Assembly: GCA_002483265.1 (NCBI GenBank)
Contig: DLHO01000010.1
Span: 115,164-179,163, forward strand
DNA length: 64,000 nucleotides
Source: Flavobacteriales bacterium UBA7666
Lineage (GTDB): Bacteria > Bacteroidota > Bacteroidia > Flavobacteriales_D > Crocinitomicaceae
Direction: 5' to 3'
The notes beneath the pieces are model-generated. The model was not told the DNA's origin, did not search any database, and saw nothing but the letters and a program-made list of their open reading frames with translations. Below, in pieces: positions 42,901-49,976 of the stretch. The translations under genes were made by a program, and so were the position numbers. Positions within the stretch are counted from its first letter, which is position 1; each line of letters opens with the position of its first letter.

Positions 42901-43531
42901 AAATAGTGGCAAAAATAATCGTCAATAAATGCTCGTCATCCGGATTCTGGTCTACCTCATCGATCCCAAAAATCGCTTCCCCGTTTTTGTCAAAAATTGT
43001 ACGATTCTTTTCTGTTATCAAAGAAACCATTCCATGAACTGCAGGAAAAGGTTTGAAAAAATAATCCCTTAACTGATCATTGGTAATTGGAAAGACACGT
43101 TTAATTCCAAATGTGACAACAAAAATTTCAGAACCCTGCTTTTGCAATTGGGTATAATACCAACCGTTTTGTAATTGAACCACCCCATTGGAGGGAAAGT
43201 GCAAATCAGCAAATCGATTTACCGGACATTTATTTGTATTCCAAAAAACCAGCGAATCTCCCCTGTAAACATGCACAAAAAGCGTATTCTCCAGGTTATT
43301 ATATTTTTTGGAAAAATCCTTTCTATTTAAGTTTTTCCAATCTTTCGGAATACGGTATAACTGATTCTTTGCTTTGGTAGTTTGGGATAGAAAAACACTT
43401 TGGAATTGCTTAATATCTTCTAATCCCGATCTTTTTAAATTGAATAATAAACCAATTAATAGCAAAACACATGCACCTAGAATTAATGCATATCCTCTTT
43501 TTGCAAAAAATTGAATTATTCCTTTAAACAT
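39914..43531 (-). CDS. NtrY-like membrane sensor histidine kinase
   Basis: 1205 residues, long for a sensor kinase. The first 500 residues contain about a dozen hydrophobic segments, including a paired-helix array (for example LLVYFLLFLIPVFMMVYP), with an extracytoplasmic region between. A further sensor region lies between membrane segments at about 700 and 905, followed by a HAMP-like linker (FSQFELGKNSLQINYKAQDEIG). The kinase core is complete: the H box VAHEIKNPLTPMKLSV (about 980), the N box NLVSNGIQAVS, and the G boxes VKDNGSGIP and STGTGLGLAMVKQIV. This arrangement resembles NtrY. No response regulator is adjacent. Its start overlaps the udk-like gene by 16 bases in a three-gene operon. 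Confidence 0.9.
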   Translation of the reverse strand: MFKGIIQFFAKRGYALILGACVLLLIGLLFNLKRSGLEDIKQFQSVFLSQTTKAKNQLYRIPKDWKNLNRKDFSKKYNNLENTLFVHVYRGDSLVFWNTNKCPVNRFADLHFPSNGVVQLQNGWYYTQLQKQGSEIFVVTFGIKRVFPITNDQLRDYFFKPFPAVHGMVSLITEKNRTIFDKNGEAIFGIDEVDQNPDDEHLLTIIFATILVIVLLLSFKINTFLKTNVTRLLFVFGVLIIRYLSLRLDWFGWMENTSLFDPGLMALNNWIPNFGEVLVWFVSLLMIFPSLGKLILSANNKLLVYFLLFLIPVFMMVYPQIIKLIIVNSTIPIHLSDILKLNVFSIVFIFIIGLSSLFLVQFYLVVIDRWKKTNPNRIEIYGVLIALFSSVVIANEWIFRLHGFWIIWMFALFIVSLIIGFRKTWSFTFYLLATFLVSFGITMNLEMEAKKKEREERLLFANQLADDRDINAEVDFTNTKAKMVSEPFLKRLFYHETKPSFSELKEAMEYQVFKGYWDRYDVDFYYYLEDSTGIRLNGMYKKQLDELIERHGIRSEIDSSLYYVKDYTSQFNYVFYLPLERNGVKVDFYGTMKSKRIPEKIGFPRLLISKQTAVFESLERYSIAKYYNSQLVLNYGAYSYPTDLRIFGDESVAGHEWYEKDGFEHLIFKKSKTDAIILSKTIPSWLSYLTTTSILLVCFGAMLTIILLLKQLNQVKFSNGISMITKIQLVLIGLIVISLGGFSIASTTMLSGQYRSYSTDQIREKVKSVINEINSRQRFISEKFSDKNQDELDYQLRRWSKVFLADINLYQSDGILAGTSRTKIYNMGLLSEQMNSKALYELQFNMRSEFIHEENIGSLVYLSGYVPVFNHENELLGYLNILHFDQRNVFEEQLRQFFVAILNVFMLLLVLSILVALLVSSWLTVPLMLLRKSFSQFELGKNSLQINYKAQDEIGSLVAEYNHKLNELAEAAAKLAQSERESAWREMAKQVAHEIKNPLTPMKLSVQHLQRVFDPSDPKSGERIERVTNSLIEQIDALTHIANEFSNFAKLPQPVIAEIDLVSLIKAVAALFDGDGNVRVHLELNALEPAIMILADKEMLLRVLNNLVSNGIQAVSMNHTAQIVISVETAEELVSIRVKDNGSGIPEDQIQTIFEPYFTTKSTGTGLGLAMVKQIVETHHGSIEIEKTSPEGTTVLVTLPKSRKS

Positions 43532-44133
43532 AATAATTTGGGCGTCAGCATTTGAATGAGTCTTTCAAACTCCAAATCTGCTTGCTGGTCATTTTCAAAG
43601 ACAAAATCCGCTAAATACTTATATGGTTCAAGGTATTGCCGGTAGCAAGGTATCACATGATTCTTCCACTGATACATAATAGCTTCACGCGAATATCCTC
43701 TTGTTTCCTGATCACGGTACAATCTTCTATCCAATTGCACATCCGGATCAACATCCATAAAAATGGAAAAATCCAACAGTTGATTTACTTCTTTATACTC
43801 AAACAAAAACAGACCTTCTACAATAATAATGGGAGAAGGATCAAGTGTAATCAATACGTTTTTATTTGGCGGAGCATTAAAATGATATTCCTTTACTTCT
43901 ATTGATTTTCCCTTCTTCAAATCTCTTAGATCAGCAATCAAACGATCTTTATCCAAAGCTGTCGGCAAGTCAAAATTTACGTGCCCGCTTGCATCCAAAA
44001 GCTGCTCATCGATTGGCAGGTAATAATTATCCATGGAAAAAACAGTAGGGTGAAGTTCACCATAAAATGCCGCTAAGCGCTTTAGAAGAGTTGTTTTCCC
44101 GGATCCGCTGCCTCCACAAATTCCAATAATCAT
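43516..44133 (-). CDS. udk: Uridine kinase-like P-loop kinase
   Basis: 205 residues, the size of bacterial uridine kinase. MIIGICGGSGSGKTTLL contains the Walker A loop. MDNYYLPIDEQLLD, VNFDLPTALD and YRDQETRGYSREAIMYQW match the nucleoside-binding and lid regions of the family. It would phosphorylate uridine or cytidine with GTP or ATP in pyrimidine salvage. The start codon overlaps the stop of the secreted upstream protein as ATGA, and its end overlaps the histidine kinase start by 16 bases, so all three are translationally linked. Confidence 0.88.
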   Translation of the reverse strand: MIIGICGGSGSGKTTLLKRLAAFYGELHPTVFSMDNYYLPIDEQLLDASGHVNFDLPTALDKDRLIADLRDLKKGKSIEVKEYHFNAPPNKNVLITLDPSPIIIVEGLFLFEYKEVNQLLDFSIFMDVDPDVQLDRRLYRDQETRGYSREAIMYQWKNHVIPCYRQYLEPYKYLADFVFENDQQADLEFERLIQMLTPKLLCLKE

Positions 44134-45350
44134 TTCTGCATATATTCGAAGGTTAAACCGTTTTTTGCTGGAAATTGCTTTGTATCAAAAACCAACCATT
44201 TTGTATTCAATTCAACTACAAATTTACTTGGAAATTCCGCAGTAAGCAAACGACTAGGGTTAGAAGTTGCCTGATCTATGCTTCCGGAGACGATTCCCGT
44301 ATCGGAAGTAAAGCTGTGAAAATGTCCTTCCGACTTTCCTGAATTAACATACCAGCCAATACCTTCATCCATTCTGAAACAACCCACTTCCAGGTCTTTT
44401 TTAGCATTATAGCCTGCAGTAGCAGATGTACAAACTTTAGTCCACACTTTGCTTTTCTCTTCCAATTTGTAACTAATCAGATTCGCAGCTGTACCATTCA
44501 TTTCAAGACCGCCCACATAATATGCTCCATTTGCAAATACCAATGTTCCCTTTTCGTTTGGCTCGCTTCTTTTCAACAAAGCACTTCCCCTTCTTCCGAA
44601 TCCAACACGTGTATGTGCAATGAAACTCGTTCCTTTCTGTTCCAAGACTTGTTCTGAAACCATGATCCCCTTCGGATTAAACTCCTTTACTTTCCATCCG
44701 GCTTCTTTTCCCGCATGCAAACGGGCAGCAAACAAAATGTTTTCCCCTTTCTCTCCGGCAACATACCACGAAATCTGATCTTCAATCTTAGAAGAACTAA
44801 TCACATTCTCTGATACTACAAAAGCATACATATTGAAATTATGATGGGTCATAGAAACCGCAATAGTAGTTAGTTTCTCCTTGTCGCGGTGTTTGAAAAT
44901 CCAAAGAAGAGCCTTTTCCGTCGTAATAATATCCGTTAAGTACAAATCCGACGGACTGAAGCTTCCTAAACGCTTCAATGGAGTCAGAAAAGTTAAATTC
45001 ATGACTTTGATATTACCCGCAGCACTTAATTGATGAATAAAAACCTTGTTGTCTTTTAATTCTAGGTTTTCAAGAAAGTAAGCATATTTACCTCCATCCT
45101 CCGAAATAAAGAATGTTTCCTTCGCCATCGGATTATAGACCTGTTGCCAGGCACTCTTCCCATCCCCTGAAACCATTGTTAAATCAACTTGTTTCTGAGT
45201 CAAGGTTAAGTCACGACTCAAGGCCAAAGCACCGATGCCTTTCCATTCAAGTATGTCAAAATAAGGCTGTTTCAGCGGTGGAATTTCAAAATTTTGGGCG
45301 TAAATAGAAACACTAATTAGCGTAAAAAGAATGATTAAAGATTTTTTCAT
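44130..45350 (-). CDS. Secreted hypothetical protein, first gene of the kinase operon
   Basis: 406 residues with a signal peptide (MKKSLIILFTLISVSIYAQ). The mature chain is beta-rich, with repeating strand pairs ending in Gly-Asp turns (ALSRDLTLTQ, GGKYAYFLENLEL, WYVAGEKGENILFA, GWYVNSGKSEGHFHSF), suggestive of a beta-propeller. No sorting domain, lipobox or catalytic motif is seen. It is first in the operon with the uridine kinase-like and histidine kinase genes, so it might be the periplasmic sensory partner of that kinase; this is an inference from position only. Confidence 0.65.
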   Translation of the reverse strand: MKKSLIILFTLISVSIYAQNFEIPPLKQPYFDILEWKGIGALALSRDLTLTQKQVDLTMVSGDGKSAWQQVYNPMAKETFFISEDGGKYAYFLENLELKDNKVFIHQLSAAGNIKVMNLTFLTPLKRLGSFSPSDLYLTDIITTEKALLWIFKHRDKEKLTTIAVSMTHHNFNMYAFVVSENVISSSKIEDQISWYVAGEKGENILFAARLHAGKEAGWKVKEFNPKGIMVSEQVLEQKGTSFIAHTRVGFGRRGSALLKRSEPNEKGTLVFANGAYYVGGLEMNGTAANLISYKLEEKSKVWTKVCTSATAGYNAKKDLEVGCFRMDEGIGWYVNSGKSEGHFHSFTSDTGIVSGSIDQATSNPSRLLTAEFPSKFVVELNTKWLVFDTKQFPAKNGLTFEYMQK

Positions 45351-45402
45351 ATTAGGAATAAAGCGTAAATTGGCAAATAAATGTAAAATATTTCAATTGA
45401 AT
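45351..45402. promoter_or_regulatory. 52-bp divergent promoter region
   Basis: It separates the start of the minus-strand operon from the ATG at 45403 of the thioredoxin-fold gene, so it must hold two opposing promoters or overlapping control sites. AT-rich; no clean TAnnTTTG on either strand. Confidence 0.35.
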
Positions 45403-46050
45403 ATGTTATTCTCCCGTACAATTAAAAATATCCTGACTGGAATTTCAGTTTTGGTAGCTACTCTTTCATTTGCCCAAAATGAAGAAATGAAAATACTTCC
45501 GCTTGGCCAAACTGTCCCGATGGTGAACTATAAAATGGAAAATCTGGACGGTAAAATGATGGAGTTAGCTTCATCAACTGGCGAAAAGGGTTTGTTGGTA
45601 GTTTTCTCTTGCAATACTTGTCCGTTTGTTGTTGGAAGCGACAACTTCGAAGGATGGGAAAAACAATACAATGAGTTGAATAAATATGCTTCCAAGCATG
45701 GTTATAAAATGGTCTTGGTCAACTCCAATGAGGCGAAAAGAGGTGACGATGATTCTCCGGAAGCAATGCAAAAGAGAGCAAAAGACAAAGGGTATACCAT
45801 GCCTTATCTGATTGATAAAAACTCCGAATTAGCTGATGCATTTGGAGCCAGAACAACACCGCACGTTTTTCTGTTAAATAACAAAATGGAATTGGTTTAT
45901 ACCGGAGCCATTGACAACAAAGTAGACGGAAAAAGAAGTTCGGATGAAAACTACCTGAAAAATGCAATTGAAGCAAACGCTTCAGGCAAGGAAATCGAAA
46001 TTAATTCTACACCTCCAAGAGGCTGCAGCATTAAACGCATTAAAAAGTAA
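45403..46050 (+). CDS. Exported thioredoxin-fold (redoxin) protein
   Basis: 215 residues from the ATG at 45403, which places a signal peptide (MLFSRTIKNILTGISVLVATLSFAQ) directly at the start; the frame reaches back to 45331, but that extension would overlap the divergent gene. The peroxiredoxin/TlpA-like fold has the redox motif FSCNTCPFVVG (CNTC, about residue 73) and the cis-Pro loop ARTTPHVFLL. It likely reduces or forms disulfides in the periplasm or acts as a peroxidase. The next gene, a T9SS protease, starts 21 bases downstream and may be co-transcribed, perhaps reflecting its need for correct disulfides. Confidence 0.85.
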   Translation: MLFSRTIKNILTGISVLVATLSFAQNEEMKILPLGQTVPMVNYKMENLDGKMMELASSTGEKGLLVVFSCNTCPFVVGSDNFEGWEKQYNELNKYASKHGYKMVLVNSNEAKRGDDDSPEAMQKRAKDKGYTMPYLIDKNSELADAFGARTTPHVFLLNNKMELVYTGAIDNKVDGKRSSDENYLKNAIEANASGKEIEINSTPPRGCSIKRIKK

Positions 46051-46071
46051 ACTCTCCAAAACAAAATAAAC

Positions 46072-48345
46072 ATGAACAAAAAACTACTAACTTGTGCCTT
46101 ACTAACGCTCTCCTTGTCGTTGGTTGCACAGCAGGGTGACGGCGGTCTTCCTAAGAGTGGAAAAGCTAGCCATTCTGTCAAACAAATCGATAAAAAATTC
46201 TTTTCCGAACCCGATATCGCTGCTTTAAGAGCAGAGGATGAAGTAACGGATAAAGCCGGGAATGCTCCCTGGAGATTTGGTTTCAACAATCCTGCTTCCT
46301 TGAACTTGAATAATTCCGGAACCTGGAATACACTCTCAAACGGTGATCGAATCTGGCAATTGGCCATTACATGTCAAAATGCACTAACGGTTAATCTAAC
46401 ATTGGATAACATTACGCTTCCGGAAGGAAATGAATTGTATGTCTACAATCCGGATAAGTCTTTCATTCTTGGAAAATTTACAGCTTACCATTTATATGAA
46501 GGAACTTTGGGAACAGAATTAGTTCCTGGAAGTACCGCAATCGTTGAATATTATATTCCTGCAAAAAATGCAGGACAAACAGCTTCATTGAATGTAAACA
46601 CAGTGACACATGGTTACCGTACGGCAGGTGAATTCGAAGAAAAGGCTTTCGGAACCTCTGGAAATTGTAACATGAATGTAAACTGTACAGACGGTGCGCC
46701 TTGGGTAGATCAACGCAATGGAGCAATTATGCTGGTATCAGGAAGTAATGGATTTTGTTCCGGATCATTGATCAACAATACCATGAACGATGGAAAACCT
46801 TATGTATTGACAGCGAATCACTGCTACAGCACACCAACAAGTTGGATCTTCCGTTTCAATTGGCAAGCTGCCGCATGTACAAATCCGGGAAGTTCACCAA
46901 CATTCTCTTCTTTGTCCGGAGCTGTTCTAAGATCACGAAGAACACCTTCAGATTTCTGCTTGGTTGAAATCACGGGCGGTTTAGTTAGTGGTACGGTGCC
47001 CGCATCTTATAATCCATACTTCCCCGGCTGGGATAACACCGGAGCAATCCCAACTTCTGCAGTCTGCATCCACCATCCGGATGGAGATATCAAAAAGATC
47101 TCTTTTGATGATAACCCTTTGGTTATTTCACAAGGAATGGGTTCAAGTGAAGCAAATTCTACTTGGACTTTAAAATGGGATAGAAATACCACAACAGAAG
47201 GTGGATCTTCCGGTTCTCCTTTATTTGATCAGAATCACCGCATCATTGGTCAGCTCTGGGGAGGGGGTGCTTCTTGCTCTAACTTGACTGCCTCAGATTA
47301 TTACGGTCGATTAGCTAATTCATGGAATCCAGCAGGAAGTAACAGTACCAATCATTTGAAAACATGGTTGGATCCAACTAATACCGGAGCAACAATTGTT
47401 GATGGTTATAATCCTTCCGGTCCTACTCATGCATTGGATGCAGCAATGTCCAATCCGCAAGGAGTAATGGGAACAATCTGTTCAGGAACAGTAACTCCGC
47501 AAGTTACTATTGTGAATTCAGGAACTTCTGTCTTAACTTCTGCAACCATTAATTACGGTTATGATGGCTCTACTGCTTTAGTTTATAACTGGTCCGGATC
47601 TTTGAATCAATATCAATCAAGTGTTGTTTCCCTTCCAAGTGCAACATTAAGCGCAGGAAGCCACTCGTTTAAAGCAATCGTTTCAAATCCAAACGCTGCA
47701 GCAGACGAAAATGATATAAACGATACGGTTATTTCTTCTTTCACTACGGTAACAAATGGAAATATAATCACCCTTAATTTATCCATGGATTGTTATGGTG
47801 ATGAGATCAGTTGGGTACTTCAGGATAATACGGGTACCACCACATTTTACGATGGAGGGCCATATACTCAAACTTCCGGAGGATCTACAGTTACACCTTC
47901 ATTTTGTTTAAGTAATGGCTGTTACAAATTTACCATTATAGATGATTTCGGTGACGGAATGGTTTCTACAGGTTGTCCAAATGGTTTTTATACCATTAAA
48001 GATCAAAGCAACACAACTTTAGCTGAACTTGCAGCTGCAAATGCAAACTTTGGAGCAACTCACACGGATAATTTCTGTATCACCGGATCAACGAATGGTC
48101 TTAAAGAATACGGATCTTTCTGGAAACTTTATCCAAATCCTACAAGTGAAAACTTAACGATCGAGATTACTTCCGAAGGATTAAAATCGATAGACATTAC
48201 CAATGCAACCGGTCAAATTATTCAAACAATTCAATCTGACCAGAATGCAATCACAATTCCTGCAAGTACATTGGCAAAAGGAATGTACTTCATTCGATTA
48301 ACAAGCAACGACGGAACTTCACAAAAAAGCTTTATCGTTAAGTAA
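46072..48345 (+). CDS. T9SS-secreted trypsin-like serine endopeptidase
   Basis: 757 residues. Signal peptide (MNKKLLTCALLTLSLSLVAQ), a prodomain of about 150 residues, then a trypsin-fold catalytic domain resembling lysyl endopeptidases. It carries the triad His in VLTANHCYS, Asp in PSDFCLVEITGG and Ser in EGGSSGSPLFD. Cysteine pairs (NCNMNVNCTDGAP) typical of that group are present. A CARDB-like beta domain follows (about 460-560), then another beta domain. The T9SS sorting domain begins at KLYPNPTSENLTIEI. It should act outside the cell in protein degradation. A clear terminator follows. Confidence 0.9.
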   Translation: MNKKLLTCALLTLSLSLVAQQGDGGLPKSGKASHSVKQIDKKFFSEPDIAALRAEDEVTDKAGNAPWRFGFNNPASLNLNNSGTWNTLSNGDRIWQLAITCQNALTVNLTLDNITLPEGNELYVYNPDKSFILGKFTAYHLYEGTLGTELVPGSTAIVEYYIPAKNAGQTASLNVNTVTHGYRTAGEFEEKAFGTSGNCNMNVNCTDGAPWVDQRNGAIMLVSGSNGFCSGSLINNTMNDGKPYVLTANHCYSTPTSWIFRFNWQAAACTNPGSSPTFSSLSGAVLRSRRTPSDFCLVEITGGLVSGTVPASYNPYFPGWDNTGAIPTSAVCIHHPDGDIKKISFDDNPLVISQGMGSSEANSTWTLKWDRNTTTEGGSSGSPLFDQNHRIIGQLWGGGASCSNLTASDYYGRLANSWNPAGSNSTNHLKTWLDPTNTGATIVDGYNPSGPTHALDAAMSNPQGVMGTICSGTVTPQVTIVNSGTSVLTSATINYGYDGSTALVYNWSGSLNQYQSSVVSLPSATLSAGSHSFKAIVSNPNAAADENDINDTVISSFTTVTNGNIITLNLSMDCYGDEISWVLQDNTGTTTFYDGGPYTQTSGGSTVTPSFCLSNGCYKFTIIDDFGDGMVSTGCPNGFYTIKDQSNTTLAELAAANANFGATHTDNFCITGSTNGLKEYGSFWKLYPNPTSENLTIEITSEGLKSIDITNATGQIIQTIQSDQNAITIPASTLAKGMYFIRLTSNDGTSQKSFIVK

Positions 48346-48364
48346 ATTGATAAAATTGACAGGG

Positions 48365-48395
48365 AACCCAGACATTTATCGTCTGGGTTTTTTGT
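48365..48395 (+). terminator. Terminator after the endopeptidase
   Basis: AACCCAGAC (48365-48373) pairs with GTCTGGGTT (48381-48389), a seven-base loop, followed by TTTTTG. Confidence 0.85.
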
Positions 48396-48479
48396 TTTGC
48401 TAAACTGTGTGTCCATCTGTTTCTATTTGGTTTATTCTTTAAGCTTAAATAGGTACATAGAAAACATAGATTTTCTTTT

Positions 48480-48487
48480 TAACTTCG
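48480..48487 (+). promoter_or_regulatory. Putative -7 element TAACTTCG for radA
   Basis: One mismatch to TAnnTTTG, 16 bases before the radA ATG. Confidence 0.4.
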
Positions 48488-48503
48488 GATCAAAAATTCA
48501 CCA

Positions 48504-49865
48504 ATGGCTAAGGTAAAATCAGCTTTCTTCTGTCAAAATTGTGGGTACGAAACTCCGAAATGGTTGGGTAAATGCCCTTCTTGTAACGAATGGAATACTT
48601 TTGTAGAAGAGCTGGTTGAAAAACAATTGCCACAAGTAATTGCCTTTTCTACCTCATCAGGCAGAACTGCCAAAGCACAAGTGCTTCAGGAAATTGTTTC
48701 AAATGGTCAAAGAAGAATTATCCTTCCGGATAGTGAGATCAATCGTGTGCTGGGAGACGGATTGGTTCCCGGATCTTTAATTCTATTCGGTGGTGAGCCG
48801 GGAATTGGAAAATCGACTCTACTCCTTCAACTGGCCGTTCAAACTTCTTTACGTGTTTTATATGTTTCGGGAGAAGAAAGTGAGCAGCAAATAAAAATGC
48901 GCGCAGAACGAATTGGTCAGAAGAATGATTCTTGCTTTATTTTGACCGAAACCAACATTCAAAACATCTTCAAACAAGCAGAAGAAACCAGTCCCGAATT
49001 GTTAATTGTGGATTCTATCCAAACACTTTTTAGTTCTCAGATTGAAAGTGCTCCCGGAAGTATTTCTCAAATTCGCGAATGTACCGCCCAGCTTTTGCGC
49101 TATGCAAAAATGACCGAGGTTCCTGTATTTTTAATTGGCCACATTACCAAAGAAGGATCCCTTGCGGGGCCAAAGGTACTGGAACACATGGTAGATGCCG
49201 TATTGCAATTCGAGGGCGATCAACATCACGTTTATCGTTTATTGCGCGGAATAAAAAACCGATTTGGTAGCACCAATGAACTGGGGATTTATGAAATGAA
49301 TAGTTCTGGTTTAAGAACGGTTGAAAATCCTTCCGAAATTTTAATTTCCGCAGGAGATAATAAGCTGAGCGGTGTTGCCATTGCTGCGACACTGGAAGGA
49401 TTAAGGCCCTTACTAATAGAAGTTCAGGCACTTGTTAGTACGGCGGCTTATGGAACTCCTCAGCGTTCCTCCACTGGTTTTGATGCACGCCGGTTAAATA
49501 TGCTGCTTGCCGTAATGGAAAAACGGTGTGGTTTTAAGTTGGGGGCAAAAGATGTTTTTCTAAACATTGCCGGAGGAATTCGCGTGGATGACCCGGCAAT
49601 CGACTTAGCGGTAGTAGCAGCAGTTTTATCTAGTAATGCAGACATTGCAATTGATCGTTTGATTTGTTGCTCAGCAGAAGTTGGTTTATCCGGAGAGATT
49701 CGACCAGTCAATCGTATTGATCAACGAATTCGGGAGGCAGAAAAATTAGGATTCGAAAAAATCATTATTTCAAAACACAACAAGGGAATTGAGCAGTCCA
49801 ACTTCAAGATTGAACTCATCCCATGTAGCAGAATTGACGAAGTTTTAAAAGCATTATTCGCATAA
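48504..49865 (+). CDS. radA: DNA repair protein RadA
   Basis: 453 residues, the usual length. RadA is a RecA-related ATPase that promotes branch migration during recombinational repair. A CxxC-CxxC zinc finger (FCQNCGYETPKWLGKCPSC) is at residues 9-27. The ATPase domain has Walker A GEPGIGKSTLLLQ, the RadA-specific KNRFGS motif and the Walker B LLIVDSIQ. A Lon-protease-like domain follows (VSTAAYGTPQRSSTG, FLNIAGGIRVDDPAIDLA). All key motifs are intact. It is a single gene upstream of the adhesin array. Confidence 0.97.
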   Translation: MAKVKSAFFCQNCGYETPKWLGKCPSCNEWNTFVEELVEKQLPQVIAFSTSSGRTAKAQVLQEIVSNGQRRIILPDSEINRVLGDGLVPGSLILFGGEPGIGKSTLLLQLAVQTSLRVLYVSGEESEQQIKMRAERIGQKNDSCFILTETNIQNIFKQAEETSPELLIVDSIQTLFSSQIESAPGSISQIRECTAQLLRYAKMTEVPVFLIGHITKEGSLAGPKVLEHMVDAVLQFEGDQHHVYRLLRGIKNRFGSTNELGIYEMNSSGLRTVENPSEILISAGDNKLSGVAIAATLEGLRPLLIEVQALVSTAAYGTPQRSSTGFDARRLNMLLAVMEKRCGFKLGAKDVFLNIAGGIRVDDPAIDLAVVAAVLSSNADIAIDRLICCSAEVGLSGEIRPVNRIDQRIREAEKLGFEKIIISKHNKGIEQSNFKIELIPCSRIDEVLKALFA

Positions 49866-49976
49866 AACAATCGATACTTTGTAAGCCACACACTCTAACT
49901 TGGAAAATATTTATTCCAATGAGTTCGATTGCAATAGTTTAGTTAATTTTAGCTTTCTAAATTAAAACGCTACATA

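Noticed and set aside
45331..45402. Upstream start of the thioredoxin-fold protein
   Set aside because: The added residues precede a standard signal peptide and would overlap the divergent gene.
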